Positions 1 to 7,573 are shown, counted from the stretch's first letter. The stretch: 19,491 nt of DNA from CAXSDR01 sp964236445 (GCA_964236445.1 CAXSDR010000072.1:1-19491); one strand, 5' to 3'. Made by a program: numbers and translations. The notes: a model not told the origin generated them from the letters alone.

Positions 1-32
1 ATCTCCTCCGGCCGGATCGTCAGCTCGGTCAT
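1..32 (-). CDS. atpA: ATP synthase F1 subunit alpha, N-terminal fragment
   Basis: Only the first ten codons and part of the eleventh are present; the gene runs off the left edge. The visible peptide is MTELTIRPEE, the characteristic N-terminus of actinobacterial F1 alpha subunits. A GAGGAG ribosome-binding site lies just upstream of the ATG. The gene follows atpH after 70 bases with no feature I can recognise, in the standard atpBEFHA order. The identification rests on this short peptide plus its operon position. Confidence 0.9.
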   Translation of the reverse strand, partial: MTELTIRPEE

Positions 33-102
33 CGCTTCGGCTCCTCAGTGTCGCTTCGTGCTACGGGATGAGATCTTTGTGGTGCGATGGAAGAACTGCG
101 GA

Positions 103-942
103 CTAGCGGACGATCTCCGACCGCGCCCGGTCAAGGCGGTGCGCGACGCTGGCGTCGATCACTTCGTCCCCCACCCGCACGACCATGCCGCCGCGCAGTG
201 TCGGGTCGACCGTGAGCTGCAGGCGTACGGCGGCGGAGTAGAGGCGGCCCAGCGCCTCGGTGAGGCGCTGCTCCTGCTGCGCCGAGAGCGCCACCGGGAC
301 ACTCACCTCGGCGATGAGCTCGGACCGGCGCGACGAGGCCAGCTCGACGAACTGCTCGAGCACATCCTCGACGCGACGTCCCCGTGACGAGACTACGACG
401 TGCTCGACGATGGCCACGGTGGTCGGCTCGGCCCGCGCACCGATCAGGTCGCGCACGAGGGCGGTGCGGCGCTCCGCGGGCACAGCGGGGTCGCTGAGCG
501 CCGTACGCAGCGGCTCGCTGCCGACGATCGCCCGGCTGACGCGGAACAGCTCTTCCTCGATACGCGGCAGCGTGCCGGCGACGTCTGCCTGCGCGAACGC
601 CGACTGTGCCCCGAGCAGCTCGAGCGCGTCGACGAAGTCGCGCGCCCGGGACCACCGCAGCTGCGCGCCGGCGGTCAGCAGGGTCACCGCTTCGGCACCG
701 ACCCGCGAAGCGAACAGCGCCTGGACGAGCTCGGCCTTGGACTCCGGCGACGTGCCCGTGCTCGTCAGGGCCGCACGCAGCGTCCCCTCACGGCCCAGCA
801 GCGTCACGACCGAGAACAGGTCCTGGGCGAGCGACCGGTCCGCGACGGGCGCGCCGAGCGCGCCGGGCGCGCCGGTCCTGGCCGCGACTGGCGGCAGCTC
901 CTCCTGCAGCAATGCCAGCGAGGTGCGGCTCGTGCCCTGCAT
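103..942 (-). CDS. atpH: ATP synthase F1 subunit delta
   Basis: Delta joins the F1 head to the peripheral stalk (subunit b) of F1Fo ATP synthase on the cytoplasmic side of the membrane. The 279-residue product is much longer than the roughly 177 residues of E. coli delta. That is normal for actinobacteria, whose delta carries an N-terminal extension. It is not the b-delta fusion of mycobacteria, because no membrane segment is visible and a complete atpF precedes it. The C-terminal part (about 190-279) has the family's conserved end, with TVDPTLRGGMVVRVGDEVID near the C-terminus. The ATG overlaps the atpF stop by one base (TGATG), which implies translational coupling. The start has only a weak Shine-Dalgarno sequence. 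The stop is TAG. Confidence 0.95.
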   Translation of the reverse strand: MQGTSRTSLALLQEELPPVAARTGAPGALGAPVADRSLAQDLFSVVTLLGREGTLRAALTSTGTSPESKAELVQALFASRVGAEAVTLLTAGAQLRWSRARDFVDALELLGAQSAFAQADVAGTLPRIEEELFRVSRAIVGSEPLRTALSDPAVPAERRTALVRDLIGARAEPTTVAIVEHVVVSSRGRRVEDVLEQFVELASSRRSELIAEVSVPVALSAQQEQRLTEALGRLYSAAVRLQLTVDPTLRGGMVVRVGDEVIDASVAHRLDRARSEIVR

Positions 943-1523
943 CAGTGCTGTCCAGCGATCTCGCGGCTGCTCTGGTCGAGGTCGGCGATCGCGCGGTCGA
1001 CCGTGCGACGCGTCACCTCGGTGTCAGCCAGGTTCTCGCCCAGGATCCGGCTCGCCAGGTCGACGGCGAGCGTGCCCACCGTGCGCGACAGCTCGGTGCG
1101 GGCCGCGTTGACCTCGGCAGCGAGCTGCGCGCGGCCCCGCTCGGCGACCCGAGCAGCGGTGGTCTCGGCCTCGACCCGCGCTGCCTCGATGATCGCCTTG
1201 CGCTCGGACTGCGCCTCGGCGCGGATCTGCGCCGCCTCACCCCGGGCGTCGGCCAGCTGCGCGCGATAGGTCTCGCGCGCCTCGTTTGCCTCCGCCTGAG
1301 CCTGCTCGGCCCGCTGCAAGCCACCCTCGATGGCATTCTGGCGCTCCGCCAGCGCCTTCTCGAACAGCGGCACCACCTTGCTCTTCACGATCGCATAGAG
1401 CAGGGCGAAGCAGATCAACCCGACGATGAACTCACCCGGGTGAGGAATGATCGGGTAGGCCTTCTCCCAATAGCTCTCGCCGCTGACACTGCCCGCGGCT
1501 GGAGCGAGGCTCAGGATGCTCAT
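942..1523 (-). CDS. atpF: ATP synthase Fo subunit b
   Basis: Subunit b forms the peripheral stalk that holds the F1 head against rotation. The 193-residue product has a short N-terminal segment, one membrane helix at about residues 30-50, and then a long charged Ala/Glu/Arg/Gln helix (about 55-160) that is the expected dimeric coiled coil. The membrane-exit sequence VVPLFEKALAERQNAIE matches the family. The start ATG has GGAG five bases upstream. The gene sits between atpE and atpH, 52 bases after atpE, and its TGA overlaps the atpH start. Family and position agree. Confidence 0.96.
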   Translation of the reverse strand: MSILSLAPAAGSVSGESYWEKAYPIIPHPGEFIVGLICFALLYAIVKSKVVPLFEKALAERQNAIEGGLQRAEQAQAEANEARETYRAQLADARGEAAQIRAEAQSERKAIIEAARVEAETTAARVAERGRAQLAAEVNAARTELSRTVGTLAVDLASRILGENLADTEVTRRTVDRAIADLDQSSREIAGQH

Positions 1524-1575
1524 GGCTTCTCCGGTCTAGGCACGAGGTCGGAAGGGGATCGAATCGCCGGCGGGC

Positions 1576-1788
1576 TTATTTGAAGACGAACGCGAGCGCG
1601 AGGCCGAAGATCGCCAGCGCCTCGGCGAGCGCGAAGCCCAGGAACGCGATGGGCTGCAGCAGGCCGCGGGCCTCGGGCTGACGGGCCACGCCGTTGATGT
1701 AGGCCGCGAAGATCAGGCCCACGCCGATGCCGGGGCCGATGGCCGAGAGACCGTAACCCAGAATTGCAATGTTGCCGCCCATAGTCAT
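1576..1788 (-). CDS. atpE: ATP synthase Fo subunit c
   Basis: This is the 70-residue proteolipid of the proton-driven c-ring, with two membrane helices. Helix 1 has the glycine-packing pattern GPGIGVG (G18, G20, G22, G24). The cytoplasmic loop is ARQPE (R36-Q37-P38), which contacts gamma/epsilon. Helix 2 carries the proton-binding carboxylate E56 in GFALAEALAIFG. The residues around E56 point to H+ rather than Na+ coupling, although this is inference. Two in-frame ATGs (1788 and 1782) follow a purine-rich GAAGGAAGG. Either could be the start, and the longer version is given. The stop is TAA, the only TAA among the main genes here. An 86-base spacer separates the gene from atpB. Confidence 0.97.
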   Translation of the reverse strand: MTMGGNIAILGYGLSAIGPGIGVGLIFAAYINGVARQPEARGLLQPIAFLGFALAEALAIFGLALAFVFK

Positions 1789-1874
1789 GGACCTTCCTTC
1801 CGGTCGGGCGAAGCCAAGTGCTGCGCCACGGCTGAGTCGTGCAGAGTTTTTGTGCGGGTGATGCCGGTGGTGCG

Positions 1875-2657
1875 TCAGTGCTCGTCGGCAAGTGCACCGG
1901 CGATGTAGAGAGCGGTGAGCAGCGTGAAGATGTAGGCCTGCAGGACCTGCACCAGCAGCTCGAAGATCGTCATGACGAAGGTCATGGCGAACGAGCCGAC
2001 GGACATGATCTGCAGCGCCGGTGCATGGCTGTGCAGCAACATGTATTCGCCACCAGTGCTGAAGAGCAGCAGCAGCAGGTGACCGGCGAACATGTTGCCG
2101 AAAAGTCGCAGCGCGAGGGTCACAGGTCGGGTGAAGAAATAGGTGACCAGCTCGAGCGGAAAGACCAGCAGGAGCAGGGGAGCCGGAAGGCCCGGGGGGA
2201 CGAGGTGCTTGATGTAGGACACCAGGCCGCGCCGACGGATGCCCACCACGTGGAAGAGCACGAACACCACGAGGGCCAGCGCGGCGGGAAAGCCGATGCG
2301 GCTCATGGTGGGGAACTGCACGAGCGGCACGATGCTCAGCACGTTGTGCACCAGGATCAGGGTGAACAAGGTGAACAGCAACGGCACGTAGGTCATGAAC
2401 TCGCGGCTGCCGATGATGTCGCGACCGAGCCCGTTGCGCACGACGGTGTAGGCACCCTCGGCGGCGAACTGGCTCTTGCCTGGCACGAGCTCCATGCGCT
2501 TGGTGACGCGCAGCAGGACCACCGCGAGCAGACCGGTGAAGAGCACCATGACCACCATGGCGCGGGTGAGAGCGAAAGAACCACTGCCGATCAGCGGCTG
2601 CCAGAAGTCCTCGACACCGGGGGCTCGATAACCCTCACCGGCTGGGAGCGTGTTCAC
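1875..2657 (-). CDS. atpB: ATP synthase Fo subunit a
   Basis: Subunit a is the membrane stator subunit holding the two proton half-channels. The 260-residue product is strongly hydrophobic, with about five or six membrane segments. The essential arginine facing the c-ring is R184 in PVTLALRLFGNMFAGH, equivalent to E. coli R210. The last helix has the conserved Gln in LLVQVLQAYIFTLL (Q240). The start is GTG, with AAGGAG five bases upstream. It is the first structural gene of the atp operon, directly after the AtpZ-like and AtpI-like genes. Length and motifs are ordinary. Confidence 0.97.
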   Translation of the reverse strand: MNTLPAGEGYRAPGVEDFWQPLIGSGSFALTRAMVVMVLFTGLLAVVLLRVTKRMELVPGKSQFAAEGAYTVVRNGLGRDIIGSREFMTYVPLLFTLFTLILVHNVLSIVPLVQFPTMSRIGFPAALALVVFVLFHVVGIRRRGLVSYIKHLVPPGLPAPLLLLVFPLELVTYFFTRPVTLALRLFGNMFAGHLLLLLFSTGGEYMLLHSHAPALQIMSVGSFAMTFVMTIFELLVQVLQAYIFTLLTALYIAGALADEH

Positions 2658-2706
2658 CGCTTCTCCTTCAGGTCAGAGTTCTTGGGTGGTGATGAGAGGA
2701 AGGAGC

Positions 2707-2949
2707 TCATGCTCGGCCATAACGCAGATAGATCACATACAGCGCGAGGCCCGCGCCGCCGAGGAGGCCCACGACAACGAGGAACGAGGTTCCCAGCAAG
2801 CGATCGAGACCCCAGCCGGCACCTCCGAAGAGGCACACGCCGGTCAGGAGATAACACAGCACGGTCCAGCCCGCATCATCGGCCTGAGGCGCCCCCGCAC
2901 GGACAGCCAGCTTTCCCCCAGGAGGGTCGGCTGGCTGATTGCGCATCAT
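2707..2949 (-). CDS. AtpZ/AtpI-family small membrane protein
   Basis: The 80-residue product has a short hydrophilic N-terminus (1-26) and two membrane helices (about 28-46 and 54-74). They are joined by the glycine/aspartate motif GGAGWGLDRLLGTS, typical of the short AtpZ/AtpI family found at the head of atp operons. Members are thought to assist assembly of the c-ring or to supply Mg2+/Ca2+ to the synthase; the role here is inferred. An in-frame TAG lies 12 bases upstream of the ATG, so the start cannot move far. Two tandem ATGs (2949 and 2946) are possible, and neither has a good ribosome-binding site. Translation may be coupled to the gene 23 bases upstream. Confidence 0.75.
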   Translation of the reverse strand: MMRNQPADPPGGKLAVRAGAPQADDAGWTVLCYLLTGVCLFGGAGWGLDRLLGTSFLVVVGLLGGAGLALYVIYLRYGRA

Positions 2950-2972
2950 CGCGAGGCGAATCTATCAGCCCG

Positions 2973-3431
2973 TCAGGGCCCTTCCGACCCACGGGTGAAG
3001 GCTTGCCTGGAGGCCGGCTCCACAGCGAACAGCTGAAGCCGGGCGAAACCGCGCACCTGGCCGCCGAGCCACGCCAGCGCCGCACAGACGAGCGTGACCG
3101 CGAGGACGTCGCGATCGAACCAGGTGGCTCCGCCGACGCCGATGAGCAGGCCACCACAGAGCAAGACCTTGACACCGTGCGCCGCGACGGCGAGAGCCAT
3201 GCCCTGGGCCGGGGCGACGCGCGCCGTACGCGCCGACACGAGCAGCCCGGAGCCGAAGAACAGGCCCACGATGGTCGCGGCGAAGAACGCGCCCCAGGCA
3301 CCTGCGGGACCGCGCAGCCAGGCACCGACCGCCACCGCGAGCACCGTCACGACGAGCAGCGGCACGACGGCGGCACGCGCCAGCCGTGCGTCGTGGGTGC
3401 GGGGGCCCGAAGATCCGGCGGGGTGCGACAC
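2973..3431 (-). CDS. ATP synthase subunit I-like four-helix membrane protein
   Basis: The 152-residue product has four predicted membrane helices (about 20-39, 44-65, 77-99 and 107-126) and a short polar tail. Size, topology and position between wecA and the atp genes match the actinobacterial protein known from M. tuberculosis (Rv1303) and the AtpI (ATP synthase I) family. Sequence in this family is poorly conserved, so the call leans on context. AtpI proteins help c-ring assembly. The third helix contains polar AAHGVK (84-88), like the helix with conserved polar residues in AtpI relatives. The start is GTG with a weak ribosome-binding site, 21 bases after the wecA-like stop. Confidence 0.7.
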   Translation of the reverse strand: MSHPAGSSGPRTHDARLARAAVVPLLVVTVLAVAVGAWLRGPAGAWGAFFAATIVGLFFGSGLLVSARTARVAPAQGMALAVAAHGVKVLLCGGLLIGVGGATWFDRDVLAVTLVCAALAWLGGQVRGFARLQLFAVEPASRQAFTRGSEGP

Positions 3432-3452
3432 CTGGCTCAGGCTACGGCCCGC

Positions 3453-4586
3453 TCAGGGGACCACCGGTCGGTTCTCCCCCGCTCCGGGCCGGATCCAGCG
3501 CCGCCGGTCGAGACCGAGCGTCGCTATGAGGGCGGCGAGGACCACGACCGTGAAGCCCGCCTTGGGCCAGAACCCGCCGTAGGAGGACAGGACGAGCACG
3601 CCGAACGCGACCAGACCTGACCAGGCATACATGATCAGCACCGCCCGCCGGTGGGAGTGCCCGATCTCGAGAAGCCGGTGGTGCAGGTGTTGCTTGTCGG
3701 GAGCGAACGGGGAGCGGCCCGCGCGGGTGCGGCGTACGACGGCGAGCATCATGTCGGTCAGCGGCACCAGGATCACCAGCACCGGTAGCGCGATGGGCAG
3801 CAGGGCGGGACCGAGCCCCACGCTGTTCATGGCGGTCGGCTCGATGCGCCCGGTGAGGTTGATCGTCGCCGCCGCGAGAAGCAGGCCCAGCAGCGAGGCA
3901 CCGGAGTCGCCCATGAAGACGCGAGCCGGGTTGAAGTTGTGCGGGAGGAAGCCGATGCACAGGCCGACGAGTGCGGCGGTCACCATCGACGACGTGTCGG
4001 CTCTGTCGATGCCCGCCGTGACCGTCAGGCGGTAGGTGAAAACGAAGATCGCGCCGGCCGCGATCGCCACGATGCCGGCCGCGAGACCGTCGAGCCCGTC
4101 GACGAAGTTGATCGCATTGATCATCACCAGGACGACCAGGACGCTCAGGAAGACCCCGACGGAGTAGGGCAGATAGACGGTGCCCTGCCAGTTGCCCAGC
4201 GGCAGCCAGCCCAGCGTGATGCCCTGGCTGACCATGACCCCCGCCGCGAGGACCTGCCCCGCCAGCTTGGTCACCCAGTCGATGTCCCAGATGTCGTCGG
4301 CCGCGCCCAGCAGGCAGATCACCGCTCCCCCACCGAGCAGGCCGTAGGCGTCGCGCGACCGGGCGAAGATGTCGCCCAGCAGCGGCAGTCGGCTCGCGAT
4401 CAGTAGAGCGGCGGCGAGACCGCCGTACATCGCGAGGCCGCCGAGACGCGGGACCGGCTGCGCGTGGACATCGCGGTCCCGGACCGGCGTGATCGCGCCG
4501 ACGCGCCCTGCCACGAGCCGAACCGGGCCGACCAGGACATAGGTGACCGAGGCGGCGACCAGCACCATCAGGATGTACGCGCGCAT
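3453..4586 (-). CDS. wecA: Polyprenyl-phosphate N-acetylglucosaminyl-1-phosphate transferase (WecA/MraY family)
   Basis: The enzyme transfers HexNAc-1-phosphate from a UDP-sugar to a polyprenyl (undecaprenyl or decaprenyl) phosphate in the membrane. This starts a cell-wall linkage unit or surface polysaccharide. The 377-residue product has about ten or eleven helices and the family's signature sites: the Mg2+-binding pair D97-D98 in GAADDIWD, NFVDGLDG (160-167), VFMGDSGA (223-230) and the HxHH-type loop DKQHLHHRLL (297-306). The last favours the WecA/TagO branch over MraY. In M. tuberculosis the homologue at this locus (Rv1302) provides GlcNAc-1-P for the arabinogalactan linker. The final acceptor here is unknown. 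The gene lies 39 bases after glyA and directly ahead of the AtpI-like gene. Confidence 0.9.
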   Translation of the reverse strand: MRAYILMVLVAASVTYVLVGPVRLVAGRVGAITPVRDRDVHAQPVPRLGGLAMYGGLAAALLIASRLPLLGDIFARSRDAYGLLGGGAVICLLGAADDIWDIDWVTKLAGQVLAAGVMVSQGITLGWLPLGNWQGTVYLPYSVGVFLSVLVVLVMINAINFVDGLDGLAAGIVAIAAGAIFVFTYRLTVTAGIDRADTSSMVTAALVGLCIGFLPHNFNPARVFMGDSGASLLGLLLAAATINLTGRIEPTAMNSVGLGPALLPIALPVLVILVPLTDMMLAVVRRTRAGRSPFAPDKQHLHHRLLEIGHSHRRAVLIMYAWSGLVAFGVLVLSSYGGFWPKAGFTVVVLAALIATLGLDRRRWIRPGAGENRPVVP

Positions 4587-4625
4587 GCGCGACCGCCGCC
4601 TAGCCTCGCTGGTTCGCGGGAAGCG

Positions 4626-5912
4626 TCAGCGGGCGTACGCCGGGTGGCGGGCGACGAGCGCGCCCACCGCAGCCGTGATGTCGGCGCGCTGCGACCCGTC
4701 GCTGTCGCGCACCGCACGCCCGATCAGGGACGCGATCTCTTTCATGTCGCTCTCGAGCAGACCCTGCGTGGTCACCGCCGGCGAGCCGACGCGGATGCCC
4801 GACGCCACCATCGGGGGCCGCGGGTCATAGGGGATGGCGTTCTTGTTGAGCGTGATGCGCGCGGCGTCGCACCGCTGCTCGGCCTCGGTGCCGGTCACCC
4901 CGAGCTCGCTGACGTCGATCAGCGCAAGGTGCGTGTCGGTGCCGCCGGAGACCGGGCGCATGCCCTCGCCGGCGAGGCCGTCGGCCAGCGCCTGCGCGTT
5001 GGTGATGACCTGGGCGGCGTAGGTGCGGTAGGCGGGAGTGGCCGCCTCCTTGAGCGCCACGGCCTTGGCCGCCACGGCGTGCATGAGTGGGCCGCCCTGC
5101 GCGAAGGGGAACACCGCCTTGTCGATCTTGGCTGCCAGCTCCTGCTTGCACACGATCATGCCCCCGCGCGGCCCGCGGAGGACCTTGTGCGTGGTGAAGG
5201 AGACGACGTCGGCGTAGGGCACGGGCGACGGGATCGCGCCGCCCGCGACGAGGCCGATGAAGTGGGCGGCGTCGACGACGAAGTAGGCGCCCACTTCGTC
5301 GGCGATCTCGCGGAAGCGGGCGAAGTCGATGAGCCGGGAGTAGGCGGTGGCGCCGGCGATGATCATCTGCGGCCGGTGCTCGAGCGCGAGGTCACGGACC
5401 TCGTCGTAGTCGATGAGCTCGGTGTCCCTGCGCACGGTGTAGGGGATCGGCTGGAACCACTTGCCGGAGAAGTTGACCTTGGAGCCGTGGGTCAGGTGGC
5501 CGCCGTGAGGCAGCGACATGGCGAGCACCTTGTCGCCGGGCTTGGTGAGCGCACCGTAGACCGCGAAGTTCGCCTGCGCGCCGGAGTGCGGCTGGAGGTT
5601 GGCATGGTCGGCTCCGAAGAGGGCCTTGGCGCGCTCGATCCCGATGACTTCAGCCCGGTCGACGACCTCGCAGCCGCCGTAGTAGCGCTTGCCGGGATAT
5701 CCCTCGGCGTACTTGTTGCTCAGCGTCGATCCCAGAGCGGCGAGCACGGCGGGCGACGTGAAGTTCTCGCTCGCGATCAGCTGCAGACCGGTGCGCTGGC
5801 GGTCGAGCTCCTCGAGAAGAATCGAGGCGATGTCAGGATCCTGGCTCTGCAGCGCGGCGAAGTCGGAGCCGTAGAACGGGACCACAGGCTCGACGGACGG
5901 TTCGTGGGTCAT
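4626..5912 (-). CDS. glyA: Serine hydroxymethyltransferase
   Basis: This PLP enzyme interconverts serine plus tetrahydrofolate with glycine plus methylene-tetrahydrofolate. The 428-residue product shows the expected sites: IASENF (47-52), YAEGYPGKRYYGG (68-80), SGAQAN (110-115), HGGHLTHG (136-143), D214 and H217 of the cofactor-stacking strand, and the Schiff-base lysine K243 in TTHKVLRGPRGG. Several positions differ from the common form: DAAHFIGL instead of DMAHxAGL, VSFTTHKV instead of VTTTTHKT, and GIRVGSPAVTTQG instead of G(I/L)R(I/L)GTPA-TTRG. It may therefore belong to a divergent SHMT subgroup. The start at 5912 is fixed by a perfect AGGAGG seven bases upstream. A longer frame to 6005 runs into repeat DNA and is unlikely to be translated. 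Confidence 0.92.
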   Translation of the reverse strand: MTHEPSVEPVVPFYGSDFAALQSQDPDIASILLEELDRQRTGLQLIASENFTSPAVLAALGSTLSNKYAEGYPGKRYYGGCEVVDRAEVIGIERAKALFGADHANLQPHSGAQANFAVYGALTKPGDKVLAMSLPHGGHLTHGSKVNFSGKWFQPIPYTVRRDTELIDYDEVRDLALEHRPQMIIAGATAYSRLIDFARFREIADEVGAYFVVDAAHFIGLVAGGAIPSPVPYADVVSFTTHKVLRGPRGGMIVCKQELAAKIDKAVFPFAQGGPLMHAVAAKAVALKEAATPAYRTYAAQVITNAQALADGLAGEGMRPVSGGTDTHLALIDVSELGVTGTEAEQRCDAARITLNKNAIPYDPRPPMVASGIRVGSPAVTTQGLLESDMKEIASLIGRAVRDSDGSQRADITAAVGALVARHPAYAR

Positions 5913-5919
5913 CGTTGAT

Positions 5920-5925
5920 CCTCCT
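5920..5925 (-). promoter_or_regulatory. Ribosome-binding site of glyA
   Basis: AGGAGG lies seven bases before the ATG at 5912. It is the strongest Shine-Dalgarno sequence near this gene and decides the start against the upstream ATG at 6005. Confidence 0.85.
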
Positions 5926-5940
5926 CGGGGCGGCACCGCC

Positions 5941-5946
5941 AGCCTA
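5941..5946 (-). promoter_or_regulatory. Possible -10 element for glyA
   Basis: TAGGCT fits the actinobacterial TAnnnT -10 pattern and would start transcription about 20-25 bases before the glyA ATG. No convincing -35 is visible at 16-19 bases upstream. It is plausible because glyA follows a strong hairpin cluster, but the element is weak. Confidence 0.3.
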
Positions 5947-5979
5947 TCGCCGTCGGCCTGCTTCCCCTCGTCCCTCTGG

Positions 5980-6066
5980 TTGGCAGAAGGGTCCCCTCTG
6001 CTCACGCCGGCGCCGCAGAAGGGCCCCCTCTGGCGAACCTATTGGCAGAGGGGGCCCTTCTGCCAA
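5980..6066. repeat. Cluster of three near-palindromic repeats (REP-like)
   Basis: The motif GCAGAAGGGYCCCCTCTG occurs at 5983-6000 (Y=T) and 6015-6032 (Y=C), and inverted at 6046-6063 (Y=C). Copies 2 and 3 are a perfect 18-base inverted repeat with a 13-base spacer. Copy 1 has one mismatch. Copy 3 plus its flanks (6042-6066) is itself a palindrome with arms TTGGCAGA/TCTGCCAA. A half-motif CCCTCTGG lies at 5972-5979. The cluster starts eight bases after the stop of the tsaC-type gene and fills most of the 161-base gap before glyA. In RNA it would form strong hairpins and could stop transcription or protect the upstream 3' end. There is no T-tract. Confidence 0.85.
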
Positions 6067-6073
6067 TGAGGGG

Positions 6074-6709
6074 TCAGAGGTCGGGGACGACCTGGCGCAG
6101 GACTTCGAGCGAGAGCGCCCCGAGGCGTACGACGCGGGGCCGCTCCCCGCTCGCGTCGACGATCGTGCTGGGGGTCGCGTCCGCGCAGGCACCGGCATCG
6201 AGGTAGACCGCGACCGATGTCCCGAGCTGCGTGAGCGCCTCTTCAGCGGTGGTCGCGGGCGGCATGCCGCTCAGGTTGGCGCTGCTCACGGCGAGCGGCC
6301 CGGTGATGGCGAGCAACTCGAGCGCCACGGGGTGCAGCGGCATGCGCAGGGCGACGGTGCCGTCGGTGCGTCCGAGGTCCCACTGCAGGGATGGTTGTGA
6401 CAGGCAGATGACGGTGAGCGCACCGGGCCAGAACGCTGCGACGAGGTCGCGCGCGGCGGGTGACACTCCGAACGCGAGGCCGTCGATGACCCGGGGGTTG
6501 GCGACAAGGACAGGCACGGGCATGTCGCGACCGCGCTCCTTGGCGTCGAGCAGCGTTCCGACAGCGGTAGGCGAGAACGCGTCGGCCGCCACGCCGTAGA
6601 CGGTGTCGGTCGGCAGGACCACCAGCTCGTTGCGCTGGATGGCGCCGCTCGCGGCGTCGAGGCCTCGCCGGCGGGCCACGTGGTCGTCGGTGGCGAACAG
6701 CTGGCTCAT
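6074..6709 (-). CDS. L-threonylcarbamoyladenylate synthase (TsaC/Sua5/YwlC family)
   Basis: The enzyme makes threonylcarbamoyl-AMP from threonine, bicarbonate and ATP. This is the first step of the universal t6A37 modification of ANN-decoding tRNAs. The 211-residue product is a single YrdC-type domain: PTDTVYG (33-39), basic KERGRDMP (57-64), WPGALT (94-99) and the nucleotide-binding SSANLSG (142-148). It lacks the extra C-terminal domain of full-length Sua5, so it is the short TsaC-like form. The ATG at 6709 overlaps the prmC stop as ATGA, arguing for coupled translation. The frame continues upstream to 6775, but that part overlaps conserved prmC sequence. The position after prfA-prmC is typical of actinobacteria. 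Confidence 0.92.
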   Translation of the reverse strand: MSQLFATDDHVARRRGLDAASGAIQRNELVVLPTDTVYGVAADAFSPTAVGTLLDAKERGRDMPVPVLVANPRVIDGLAFGVSPAARDLVAAFWPGALTVICLSQPSLQWDLGRTDGTVALRMPLHPVALELLAITGPLAVSSANLSGMPPATTAEEALTQLGTSVAVYLDAGACADATPSTIVDASGERPRVVRLGALSLEVLRQVVPDL

Positions 6710-7563
6710 GGCCGCCGCGCCGTGAGATAACGGGGGCGTCCCGCGAGGTCCTGGTGGTCGCTCACATCGCGCCATGTTGCCGCAGCGGGATCCGAGGTGA
6801 GCACGGCGGGCGCAGATGTCCCCTGCGCGTCCGCGTGCTCGATCACCAGCAACCCGCCCGGGCGGAGCAGCCGGGCAGCGGTACGCACCACGGCCCGCAC
6901 CTCGTCGAGGCCGTCGGCGCCGCTGCCGTAAAGCGCTCGGGACGGGTCGTGGTCGCGCACCTCGGGATCGACCGGGACCGAGCCGGGCGGGATGTAGGGC
7001 GGATTGCTCACGACCACGTCCACAGCGAAGTCCAGATCAGGAAACGCAGATGCAAGATCTCCACTTCGCAGGTCGATGCTCGGGGCGAGCGCAGCGATAT
7101 TGCGTCGGGCCCATGGCAACGCGCCGGGGTCGACCTCGACGGCATGCACCCGTGCTCCCGGAGCTTCTGTGGCGACGGCGATGGCGATAGCCCCTGAGCC
7201 CGTACCGAGGTCGACGACCACGGCTCCGTCGCGACCGCGGACCTCGTCGATGACCGCTTGTGCCACGAGCTCGGTCTCGGGACGCGGGATGAACACGCCC
7301 TGACCGACCTGCAGCGTGAGATAGCGGAAGAAGCAGACACCGGTGATGTGCTGCAGCGGAACCCGCTGCTCGCGCCTGACGACCCGGATCTCGAGCTGCT
7401 CACGCTGAGCAGCGTCCAGGCCGGCGCGTCGCACGAGGTCGCGACGCTCACAGCCGAGAACGCTGGCCACGAGCTCGGCTGCGTCGAACTGCGGGGAGGG
7501 TACGCCGGCAAGAGACAACCGCCTGGTCACCTCGCCCAGTGTCGCCCGGATCTCGGTCCCCAT
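6706..7563 (-). CDS. prmC: Peptide chain release factor N5-glutamine methyltransferase
   Basis: PrmC methylates the glutamine of the GGQ motif of release factors 1 and 2 using S-adenosylmethionine, which improves stop-codon hydrolysis. The 285-residue product has an N-terminal helical substrate-binding domain (about 1-80), FIPRPETE (91-98), the SAM-binding DLGTGSG (118-124), acidic VEVD (142-145), and the catalytic NPPY (187-190) that binds the target glutamine. The start chosen is the ATG at 7563, ten bases after the prfA stop. A longer frame to 7614 would overlap prfA and add a non-conserved Arg-rich segment. The gene directly follows its substrate gene prfA, and its stop overlaps the tsaC-type start. 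Confidence 0.94.
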   Translation of the reverse strand: MGTEIRATLGEVTRRLSLAGVPSPQFDAAELVASVLGCERRDLVRRAGLDAAQREQLEIRVVRREQRVPLQHITGVCFFRYLTLQVGQGVFIPRPETELVAQAVIDEVRGRDGAVVVDLGTGSGAIAIAVATEAPGARVHAVEVDPGALPWARRNIAALAPSIDLRSGDLASAFPDLDFAVDVVVSNPPYIPPGSVPVDPEVRDHDPSRALYGSGADGLDEVRAVVRTAARLLRPGGLLVIEHADAQGTSAPAVLTSDPAAATWRDVSDHQDLAGRPRYLTARRP

Positions 7564-7573
7564 ATCTAGCCCG

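Noticed and set aside
1839..3620. Long plus-strand open frame opposite atpB, the AtpZ-like and AtpI-like genes
   Set aside because: It is a shadow of the minus-strand genes in G/C-rich DNA. It is Asp/His/Gln/Glu-rich with no recognisable motif, and it crosses several real genes.
4464..5918. Plus-strand open frame of 484 codons opposite glyA
   Set aside because: It is an antisense shadow of glyA and the wecA-like 5' end. Its composition is the complement pattern of a coding strand and no domain is seen.
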